Positions 8,515 through 14,805 of a DNA stretch of 64,000 nucleotides are shown here, one piece after another (the first letter of the stretch is position 1; every line of letters starts with the position of its first letter). Position numbers and translations under genes: made by a program. The notes under the pieces were generated by a model. The model did no database searches. It was given only the letters and a program-made list of their open reading frames with translations, and had not been told where the DNA came from. The stretch covers positions 1-64,000 of the forward strand of contig NZ_JBDNRK010000003.1 in NCBI RefSeq assembly GCF_047718555.1. Direction: 5' to 3'. Origin of the DNA: Clostridium_I sp047718555 (GTDB lineage: Bacteria; Bacillota; Clostridia; Clostridiales; Clostridiaceae).

Positions 8515-8828
8515 GTTATTTTGCACTAGAGTAACTAAAAAAAATATCTAGTGGTGTAGCAAAGCCAATGCATAAAATTTGCTCGGACATATAGTATTAT
8601 TGCTATTGTGTTATATGCCCGTCAGTTGGCTGTATCTATTCCAACACAAATATTAGATAGGTAGGTTTACTGATCGCAAGATAGCTATAAGTACAAGCCA
8701 TAGGCGTATACAAGGGCAGTAATTTGTATATTAAAGTATTTATAACAATAGCAATACTTAAAGCAACTTCAACATATACAAAATATTAAACTAAAAAAGA
8801 GTTATTATTAATTGATGACTCTTTTTAT
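8515..8828 (+). ncRNA. candidate structured RNA beside the integrase
   Basis: The 626-base gap after the integrase has no ORF with a good start, but carries a series of strong pairings. These are CACTAGA/TCTAGTG (8524-8530 with 8547-8553), AGCAAA/TTTGCT (8558-8563 with 8578-8583), a 10-bp stem with one mismatch (8584-8593 with 8612-8621), TATCTA/TAGATA, and TATACAA/TTGTATA (8707-8713 with 8724-8730). A longer-range dyad links the AGTATT..GCTATTG area to TATAACAATAGCAATACT. The series ends in a terminator (8795-8828). A weak promoter (TTGTCG, TATGAT at 8506) may precede it. It matches no RNA family I recognise. Confidence 0.5.
8795..8828 (+). terminator. terminator of the candidate RNA
   Basis: AAAAGAGT (8795-8802) pairs with ACTCTTTT (8818-8825), with a T-rich tail. 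It separates the structured region from the HTH gene. Confidence 0.7.
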
Positions 8829-8995
8829 TTATGCTCTTTCTTAGGGCAAACTACGTTCAATTGCTTAACATGCCAAAATATTAAATAGCTTAGTTCGAAA
8901 AGTCAAGTAATTTAATCACAAAAAGTTGACTATTTAAAGGAATTTAATACCATATGTAGAATTAATACATAAGCTAAAGATGTGAGGTGGTATAC

Positions 8996-9196
8996 ATGGG
9001 ATTAGGTAATCATTTAAAAGAGATTAGGATGAAGGAATATATGATGAGTCAAATGGAATTTGCTAAATTAATAGGTGTTAATTATAGACAATATAATAGA
9101 TGGGAGAATGGAACTGCACCTTCAGGAGAAACGATGCTCAATATAGCAAAAAAGCTTAATAAAAAAGTAGAAGATATATTTTACATAGTTGAATAG
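8996..9196 (+). CDS. small HTH_3 (Cro/C1-type) DNA-binding protein
   Basis: The 66-residue protein is essentially one helix-turn-helix domain: QMEFAKLIGVNYRQYNRWENG shows the Q.efAk.iGv....y.rwE.G pattern of the XRE family. It ends with the family's NIAKKLNKKVEDIFYI tail. ATG 8996 follows a GAGGTGG ribosome binding site; an in-frame GTG 9 bases earlier lies in that site. It opens an operon with two small membrane peptides and the FtsK-like gene, so it probably regulates that replication/transfer-type module. Confidence 0.85.
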   Translation: MGLGNHLKEIRMKEYMMSQMEFAKLIGVNYRQYNRWENGTAPSGETMLNIAKKLNKKVEDIFYIVE

Positions 9197-9299
9197 AGAC
9201 TATGTATTTTTTTATAGATTATTTACACTAGGACAAGCAACAAATATACTTATAAGACATATATTGTACTATAAAGTAAATGGTATGGGGGAAAGTACA

Positions 9300-9392
9300 A
9301 TGTTAAGTATAGTTTTATATTTATTAGGAATATCAATTATAACAATAGCAACTAATAAATTAGTAAGTATGTTAAGAGGTGTTAGAAAATGA
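9300..9392 (+). CDS. 30-residue single-pass membrane peptide
   Basis: ATG 9300 follows a GGGGGAAAG site with good spacing and gives a 30-residue peptide with one hydrophobic helix (IVLYLLGISIITIA) and a basic tail. The frame stays open upstream to 9189, but that extension has no ribosome binding site. Its TGA overlaps the next ATG (ATGA), showing translational coupling. Function unknown. Confidence 0.5.
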   Translation: MLSIVLYLLGISIITIATNKLVSMLRGVRK

Positions 9393-9553
9393 GTACACTA
9401 GATTTGCTTATAATAAATACTATTAAAAATTTTTTAACACCATTCATATTTATTCAAGGTTTACCTATAGGAGGTTTTCTAATAGGTGGAGAAATAATAA
9501 TAGCAGTAATAAAGATCATAGACATTAGAACTGGTCAGAAGGTGAGTAAATGA
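9389..9553 (+). CDS. 54-residue membrane peptide
   Basis: This short ORF starts at ATG 9389, overlapping the previous stop by four bases, and its own TGA overlaps the FtsK-like start in the same way. It encodes two hydrophobic stretches (about residues 15-30 and 31-46), with glycines in GLPIGGFLIGG. The double ATGA overlap makes it very likely to be translated as part of the operon. Small membrane peptides beside FtsK-like genes may help anchor the ATPase; that is inference. Confidence 0.6.
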   Translation: MSTLDLLIINTIKNFLTPFIFIQGLPIGGFLIGGEIIIAVIKIIDIRTGQKVSK

Positions 9554-10884
9554 TTACTGAATTTGTTGTCGCAGGGATAACTACTTATGCTTATCAAAAG
9601 ATTCATTACAATATTAAACATAAAGATGAAAAACAGATTATAAAAAAATGGAATAAGATTATGTTTGCAGCAGGGATTAAAAATAAAGAAGATATTTCAG
9701 ATACATTTAAAATTATTAATATAAATAAAACTAAATATGGATTTAATTGTAAGGTAAATATTCCTGATGGTTTTGATGCAGATAAATTAGAAGGCTTAAA
9801 GACAATAATCCAAGATAATTTTAAATGTTTATGTGAATTCGATAAACAAAGATTTACAAATTATACTACTGTTAAAATAATTACAAATCCATTAAATAAC
9901 CTAACATTCAAACCAGAAAAAACAAAACCATATGAAATTTTATTAGGATATGACTATACTGGAAAACCAGTTATTTTAAATATGAACCGATTTAGTCACT
10001 TACTTATTGCAGGAGTAGTCGGAACTGGAAAATCAAGGCTTGGCTTTACAATACTCACAAATCTTATCCATAATCATTCGGAAAAAGAGATAGAGATATA
10101 TCTTACTCAATTAAAAAAGAAAGATTATAAACATTTTAAATTTTGTAAACAAGTCAAACAATTTTCTGAAAGATTAGATGAAACAAGAGATATGTTTGCT
10201 AGACTAGATAAAATTATTGATAAAAGAACAGAAACTATAGATAAAGCAGATGCGGAAAACATTGAAGAATATAATCAAAAATCTAAAATTAAAATGAAAT
10301 ATATCTATTTATTTGCAGAAGAATTTTCATTCTATATGGAAGATAAATCAGATGATGAAGATACAGAGAAACTAAAAGCTTCTGCACTACAACATCTTAA
10401 AAATATTATTGTAGCAGGACGTAGTGTTGGAATAAATGTTATATGTACTGTTCAACGTACTACAGTAGATAATATTCCCAGTACAATAAAATCACAAATG
10501 AGTAGGATTACATTCAGACAAATGAGTGTCCTTAATTCTACTAATATAATAGAAAGTTCTGATGCAGTAGGACTAGAAGAAAAAGAATGTATACTATTTA
10601 CTAATCAATATGTACGCATTAAAACACCGTATATAGATAAAGAGATTATACAGGACAACATAAAGGATAGCCTTTTAAATATACCAGTACAGTCAAAAGT
10701 TCAAAACGAAATGCATTACGAAAGGCACAAACCAACTCCAGAAGAGTTTGCAAAAATGAAAGATTGTACTGTGAGGGTAAAGCAAACTATAACCAACACT
10801 AAAGTAAATATAAAGGTAAAAAAAAGAAAAAATGGTGTAATTAATCTTGATGAGGTGAAAAAAGATGCTCACAAAGAGGGATAA
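9550..10884 (+). CDS. FtsK/SpoIIIE-like DNA translocase ATPase
   Basis: The 444-residue protein has a Walker A GVVGTGKS at 155-162, a Walker B-like YIYLFAEE at 251-258 and an arginine-finger/sensor region VAGRSVGINVICTVQRTTVDNIPSTIKSQMSRITF typical of FtsK/TraB motors. It lacks the long N-terminal membrane domain of FtsK; the two preceding membrane peptides might substitute. Such ATPases occur on Firmicute plasmids and ICEs next to Replic_Relax proteins, as here, where they act in DNA transfer or partition. Finding the pair inside a prophage suggests a plasmid-like maintenance module. The end overlaps the next gene by 20 bases. Confidence 0.88.
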   Translation: MITEFVVAGITTYAYQKIHYNIKHKDEKQIIKKWNKIMFAAGIKNKEDISDTFKIININKTKYGFNCKVNIPDGFDADKLEGLKTIIQDNFKCLCEFDKQRFTNYTTVKIITNPLNNLTFKPEKTKPYEILLGYDYTGKPVILNMNRFSHLLIAGVVGTGKSRLGFTILTNLIHNHSEKEIEIYLTQLKKKDYKHFKFCKQVKQFSERLDETRDMFARLDKIIDKRTETIDKADAENIEEYNQKSKIKMKYIYLFAEEFSFYMEDKSDDEDTEKLKASALQHLKNIIVAGRSVGINVICTVQRTTVDNIPSTIKSQMSRITFRQMSVLNSTNIIESSDAVGLEEKECILFTNQYVRIKTPYIDKEIIQDNIKDSLLNIPVQSKVQNEMHYERHKPTPEEFAKMKDCTVRVKQTITNTKVNIKVKKRKNGVINLDEVKKDAHKEG

Positions 10885-11452
10885 AGATATATTAATTTAC
10901 CTGGAAAAGCATAAGGCAATAACTATTATGCAATCTTATAGAATATTTTTTAATGATTGTAAATTTGGATATGATGTTGCAAGAAAAAGACTTAAAAAAT
11001 TAGAAGATATGGAAGTTTTAAAGTCTTATAAGAATCAATTGACCGATGAAAAAATATATTATACAGAGCAAAAGATATCTGCACATGATTTATATGTATT
11101 AGATTTTTACTCATTATTAGTATTTAATAATTGTAAAAATATTGAATTTAAGATACAGCCACGATACCTTAAAGATATGATAAGACCCGATGCATTTTTC
11201 AAGTTTGAATTTAATGGTAATCTATACTTTATATTATTAGAAGTAGATTTAACACATTCTAGTATGCCAAAGATGCAAACTTATGAGAGATTATATAGAT
11301 CACAGGAACTACAGGAGCAATGTTATGGTACTTTCCCATTAATAGTGATTATGGGTACTCATAACATTAAATATGAATCTACTAATTTTGATATTATATA
11401 CAGTGATTTCAAATTATCCAATTTTACCCACAATGTATTGGGTTTTAATTAA
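10865..11452 (+). CDS. Replic_Relax-like winged-helix protein
   Basis: The 195-residue protein begins with a winged-helix-like segment (LTKRDKDILIYLEKHKAITIMQSYRIFF...ARKRLKKLEDMEVL). It continues with a mixed alpha/beta part containing RPDAFFKFEFNGNLYFILLEVDLT, where a D..E pair resembles the nuclease-like end of replication-relaxation family proteins. That family is typically encoded beside FtsK-like ATPases on plasmids and integrative elements and is thought to act at the replication or transfer origin. Its start overlaps the ATPase gene, so the two are made together. The fold assignment comes from pattern and context, not a search. Confidence 0.65.
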   Translation: MLTKRDKDILIYLEKHKAITIMQSYRIFFNDCKFGYDVARKRLKKLEDMEVLKSYKNQLTDEKIYYTEQKISAHDLYVLDFYSLLVFNNCKNIEFKIQPRYLKDMIRPDAFFKFEFNGNLYFILLEVDLTHSSMPKMQTYERLYRSQELQEQCYGTFPLIVIMGTHNIKYESTNFDIIYSDFKLSNFTHNVLGFN

Positions 11453-11571
11453 TATTATTCTTATATAACTAATCTAATTACTTATTACTAACAAAATCCT
11501 TATTACTCATTCCTTATTTATCGTGGTTATAAAACCTAATAATACCAATACCTATAGATATATAAATTGGA

Positions 11572-11637
11572 CTGTACAAAAAACTAAACAGTATATTTAA
11601 TAGTTGTATTAATAGTATATTTTATAGTCCAATTTAT
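11572..11637. repeat. 12-bp perfect inverted repeat after the FtsK/Replic_Relax pair
   Basis: ATAAATTGGACT (11572-11583) and AGTCCAATTTAT (11626-11637) are exact complements around an AT-rich loop that holds two AGTATATTT copies. Its position directly after a replication-relaxation gene makes it a candidate origin or a terminator. The gap 11453-11741 has no other gene. Confidence 0.45.
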
Positions 11638-11741
11638 AGTACATATTTTTTAAATATGATGCTAATGAGAGATAAATAAACAAAAGCTAGATTTAGCAAC
11701 CTTATTGAAAAAATATGAATAAACCTTTAGGAGGAAATGTT

Positions 11742-12212
11742 ATGGAGTACAATTTTACTTTAAGTACACAAATTTATGTGTTAGCAGGATACTTTTTAGC
11801 CGTATGTGCAGCAGTCAAACTTTTAGACTTCTACATCAAAGCTAAGATAAGGAACTGGAGACCAAAACCACAAAAAAATAGTTTTGATGAACGACAGGAG
11901 CAAGAGTTACAAGATCTACTTAATTACGATGAAGTTAAACCTTATGCAACAAAAGCAAAAAATCTGTTCAATTCAAGTATGAAGTCAGGCACACTTTCAA
12001 GAGAACAGATTTTTTACATCATCAGATTTATTAATCGTTGTTTAGGTATATATGCTCAGGATTACAAAAATATTAAGTTTACTAATGAATCTCACGAGAT
12101 ATATACTAAATTATCTAGTACACATTTAAGCATATCCAATCTGGTAGATACTATACATGTGCTAGAAACATTCAGAAAAAATAATGTAATAGAATTGAGA
12201 AAAGCTAAATAA
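11742..12212 (+). CDS. membrane-anchored protein of unknown function
   Basis: The 156-residue protein has one N-terminal transmembrane helix (YVLAGYFLAVCAAVKLLDFYI, roughly residues 11-31), then a basic KPQK linker and a helical cytoplasmic domain. ATG 11742 is chosen because AGGAGG lies about 7 bases upstream; an earlier in-frame ATG lacks a site. I do not recognise the family. A strong terminator follows, so it is probably a single-gene unit separate from the FtsK operon. Confidence 0.65.
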   Translation: MEYNFTLSTQIYVLAGYFLAVCAAVKLLDFYIKAKIRNWRPKPQKNSFDERQEQELQDLLNYDEVKPYATKAKNLFNSSMKSGTLSREQIFYIIRFINRCLGIYAQDYKNIKFTNESHEIYTKLSSTHLSISNLVDTIHVLETFRKNNVIELRKAK

Positions 12213-12224
12213 ATTATTTAATTT

Positions 12225-12260
12225 ACTGGAAGATTTTAATATTATTCTTCCAGTCTTTTT
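12225..12260 (+). terminator. terminator between convergent genes
   Basis: ACTGGAAGA (12225-12233) pairs with TCTTCCAGT (12246-12254), then a T-run. It ends the forward gene where it meets the reverse-strand repressor operon. Confidence 0.8.
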
Positions 12261-12663
12261 ATATGTAAATACCTTTAATTTCTCTAAAAATTGAATTTGC
12301 AAAATCCCCTTGAAATTCATCATTATCTTTAAAAAATAGCCATGGAGCAAAATTTATTCTTACACTATTAAAATTAATATGAAAATACACTTCTATATCA
12401 CTATCACCTTTTTTTAAAAGACCAAAAAAATTATATAATTTATATTGTAATTCGGATGTTATATCATTAATGTAATGTAAATAATTTTCTTCTCTCAATT
12501 TTATAATATTTTTATCTGTTATTATTAATGTAATATACATAAGATTGTGTTTATTTACATGTATATGTATTTCTATAATTACACCTGTAAGCTTAGTTTT
12601 TACATTAAAAACTAAAGAATCAGAAGTATGGAATGCTAAATCAAAATTAATATCATTTATCAT
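12259..12663 (-). CDS. hypothetical protein cotranscribed with the repressor
   Basis: The 134-residue protein has alternating hydrophobic and charged stretches that suggest a beta-rich fold (MINDINFDLAFHTSDSLVFNVKTK...). There are no transmembrane segments or catalytic motifs I can name. Its ATG overlaps the stop of the HTH repressor gene by four bases, so both are translated from one reverse-strand message. In prophages the gene behind the cI-type repressor often modulates induction or immunity; no sequence feature here proves that. Confidence 0.6.
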   Translation of the reverse strand: MINDINFDLAFHTSDSLVFNVKTKLTGVIIEIHIHVNKHNLMYITLIITDKNIIKLREENYLHYINDITSELQYKLYNFFGLLKKGDSDIEVYFHINFNSVRINFAPWLFFKDNDEFQGDFANSIFREIKGIYI

Positions 12664-12884
12664 ATTTTTTCACCTTTATTTTCATCTTCTACAAAATCTA
12701 TAATATCAGTTAATTTACATTTAAACAACTTACATAAAGCATTTAAAGTATTAAAACTTATAGATGTAGTATTATTACTATTTAATTTATGTAATGTGGA
12801 ATAAGATATCCCAGTTTTTGTTGCCACCCAGTTTAAGGATCTTTCTTCTCTATCTAATATATCTTGTAGTTTGATTTTTATCAT
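12660..12884 (-). CDS. XRE-family repressor-like protein
   Basis: The protein (about 74 residues) is a compact helix-turn-helix domain: WVATKTGISYSTLHKLNSN matches helices 2-3 of the XRE family, followed by ISFNTLNALCKLFKCKLTDII. The ATG at 12884 is preferred because the upstream GTG lies in the AGAAGGTG ribosome binding site. It is the only regulatory gene in this region on the reverse strand and faces the forward promoter at 12975, the classic layout of a lysogeny switch. It is therefore the best candidate for the prophage repressor, though it lacks a cleavable C-terminal domain. Confidence 0.8.
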   Translation of the reverse strand: MIKIKLQDILDREERSLNWVATKTGISYSTLHKLNSNNTTSISFNTLNALCKLFKCKLTDIIDFVEDENKGEKI

Positions 12885-12974
12885 GTACAGTTTCACCTTC
12901 TATTTATTATTTATTATTTATTATAGCATGTAGAGAATATTTTATAAAGTGTATCAAATATTATAATTATAGTG

Positions 12975-13003
12975 TTGACAATATAATTAATAGAGTGTAT
13001 TAT
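12975..13003 (+). promoter_or_regulatory. rightward promoter of the lysogeny switch
   Basis: TTGACA (12975-12980), a 17-base spacer and TATTAT (12998-13003; a TATAAT overlaps at 13001) read away from the repressor. A TATAAT on the other strand at about 12920-12925 would serve the repressor. Operators probably lie between the two. Confidence 0.75.
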
Positions 13004-13045
13004 AATAATTGTACCAAGCAAATTAATCCAAGGGAGGTAATGATT

Positions 13046-13150
13046 ATGAGTATAAGAGTGTTACAAGATTTTATATCAGTAGCAAAAACATTTGGTATAG
13101 AAATTAATCCAGACAACCTAAAAAAATATAAAAATTCCATATATAATTAA
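13046..13150 (+). CDS. 34-residue peptide, first gene right of the switch
   Basis: ATG 13046 lies 8 bases after a strong AGGGAGG site and is preceded by a good promoter, which is the main reason to call this short ORF. The peptide (MSIRVLQDFISVAKTFG...) is amphipathic and Asn/Lys-rich at the end. It may be a small regulator in the Cro position or a leader peptide. No family is recognised. Confidence 0.5.
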   Translation: MSIRVLQDFISVAKTFGIEINPDNLKKYKNSIYN

Positions 13151-13176
13151 ATTTAATAAAAATTATAAAATAAATG

Positions 13177-13205
13177 TTGACAAGCTATGTAATTGATGAT
13201 AGAAT
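13177..13205 (+). promoter_or_regulatory. second rightward promoter; long untranslated stretch follows
   Basis: TTGACA (13177-13182), a 17-base spacer and TAGAAT (13200-13205) form a good sigma-A promoter. Bases 13206-13668 contain an AAGAGGAG site with only an aborted 7-codon frame, then AT-rich DNA without an ORF. A long leader or small RNA is possible. Confidence 0.6.
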
Positions 13206-13668
13206 AAATTTCGTAGCCAAGATATGGCACTTAAAGAAAATTGCATAAAAATGTTATAAATTAAACCAAGAGGAGTCGGTGATACAAGAAGGTATTTAAC
13301 AAATGCAGTTAGATTTAAGAATTTAAGTTAATATTTTACATTATTGTTAAGATTTTATTTTATAATAGGATTACATACATTTATAATACTTAATAACTTT
13401 AATAGAATAATATTTAATTTACATCTATAAGCTTTTATATTGTATTTATATATATACAATATTGTATAAGGTTTATTTGAGTACAATTAAAATATTTATA
13501 AGTATTATTGTATATAGCCAATAATGTTAAATAATATATTGAATTTTTAAACCTAATTAGTATTGTTAGATAATTCTTAATCACAGGCTCTTTTTATTTT
13601 GTTTTTAATTAAAATGTTACATAGTAACGAATTAATTAATATAAATATTAAATTTTTAGGAGGAGAAA

Positions 13669-13992
13669 ATGATGAATAAAAGAAGTTTAGATTTTAATAG
13701 TATGGTAGAATTTGCAGACATGGAGGAAAAATTAACTGGACAAGATGTTAACTTAACAGTTGATGGTGGAATGAGTTTTATGCAATGCTTAGATGGTTTT
13801 GAAGTTGGTATTGTTCATGGAGCAAAAGAAGATTTTATTTCATTAGGTGGAGAAGAATATGAGGATAATTTCATGATAATTCCATTTAGCAAAATAAAAT
13901 ATATATCCAGTGAAACACCAACGCCAATATCTGAATTTGATACTTATTACATTCAATTAACAAATAAAATTGAAATAACATTATTAGTGTAG
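13669..13992 (+). CDS. hypothetical phage early-region protein
   Basis: The 107-residue acidic protein (MEEKLTGQDVNLTVDGGMSFMQCLDGFEVGIVHG...) appears to be a small beta-rich soluble domain. A strong AGGAGGAG site precedes a double ATG. It is followed after 12 bases by another small acidic gene, forming a short early operon. There are no recognisable motifs or membrane segments, so no function is offered. Confidence 0.6.
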   Translation: MMNKRSLDFNSMVEFADMEEKLTGQDVNLTVDGGMSFMQCLDGFEVGIVHGAKEDFISLGGEEYEDNFMIIPFSKIKYISSETPTPISEFDTYYIQLTNKIEITLLV

Positions 13993-14004
13993 GGGGATAA
14001 TAGG

Positions 14005-14223
14005 ATGAATCAATTATTTAGAAGATTAGTATATAAGCTATTTAAGAGAATTATATGTGAAGAATTACAAAAGGAAATGCATAATAAGTTCCAATTAGAA
14101 CAAATAAAAGTTGCTGAAGAGTATGCGGCAGTCGATTGGGACGAAGTAACACGAGAATATGATAGAGCAAATAGAGAAGAAGATTATACAGAAGAATTAA
14201 AAGCACATGGAATAATGCCATAA
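14005..14223 (+). CDS. small hypothetical protein
   Basis: The 72-residue protein has a basic N-terminal helix (MNQLFRRLVYKLFKRIICEEL) and a strongly acidic C-terminal half (WDEVTREYDRANREEDYTEELKAHG), probably two helices. A GGGGG site precedes the ATG by about 7 bases and the gene follows its neighbour closely. Function unknown; it may be a binding partner or anti-repressor-type peptide by size only. Confidence 0.55.
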   Translation: MNQLFRRLVYKLFKRIICEELQKEMHNKFQLEQIKVAEEYAAVDWDEVTREYDRANREEDYTEELKAHGIMP

Positions 14224-14585
14224 AATCGTGATTTTATGCAAATACAAATAAAGCATAGAAAATTTAAGCTACACTAATAAAAATAGAGTATGAGTAATTT
14301 AATTTTTACAGACAATGGAATATAACGAAAAACAAACCAATATAAAAGTTTTAAAATATTGCTTACGCTAGTATAATGATTATTGGACGGTAAGAAAGGG
14401 TCTGACACACCCTTGACTGTTCAATTTATCTTATATCTAAATTTTAACCATTTAATTTATTTTTATTCACCAAAAGGTGACTTGTAATTGAAAACGTAAT
14501 TTAAGTACTTTTATGATACAACATATTTGATTGCAAGTCAATAGCTTTAAAAAAATTATGTAAGAAAGGAGGTCACGAAATAAAT
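14224..14585 (+). other. 362-base untranslated stretch with hairpins
   Basis: No convincing gene is seen. TGACTTG (14478-14484) pairs with CAAGTCA (14534-14540) around a 49-base AT-rich segment, and near 14374-14424 a GC-richer imperfect dyad (TTGGACGGTAAG... with ...TGACTGTTCAA) surrounds CTGACACACCC. These precede the small DUF5659-like gene and the polymerase-like gene and may be regulatory. Confidence 0.4.
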
Positions 14586-14759
14586 ATGAAGATTAAAAAA
14601 ATATTCAGTAGAAACATAGCATTGAAATTGATGGCAAGTGACAACAAGCTTCTGTATACAGAGCAAAACAGGAATAAGCCTTGGTTAGTAGTATTCTGTT
14701 TTGAAGAAACTAATACTTTATTACATGAATTAAGTGCATTAACTCAACATAGTGCTTAA
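14586..14759 (+). CDS. small DUF5659-like protein
   Basis: The 57-residue protein reads KIFSRNIALKLMASDNKLLYTEQNRNKPWLVVFCFEETNTLLHEL. Its pattern (a short helix, a hydrophobic strand, an N/K turn, then VF.FE.T..L) resembles the DUF5659 family of small phage and plasmid proteins, judged by eye. An AGGAGGT site lies about 14 bases upstream, somewhat far. It sits 46 bases before the large polymerase-like gene, and a second protein of similar pattern follows that gene at 17731, so both may work with the polymerase. Confidence 0.55.
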   Translation: MKIKKIFSRNIALKLMASDNKLLYTEQNRNKPWLVVFCFEETNTLLHELSALTQHSA

Positions 14760-14805
14760 TTAAAATCTAAAAAATCTAAAATACCAAAAGGAGGAATTTT
14801 TATTA

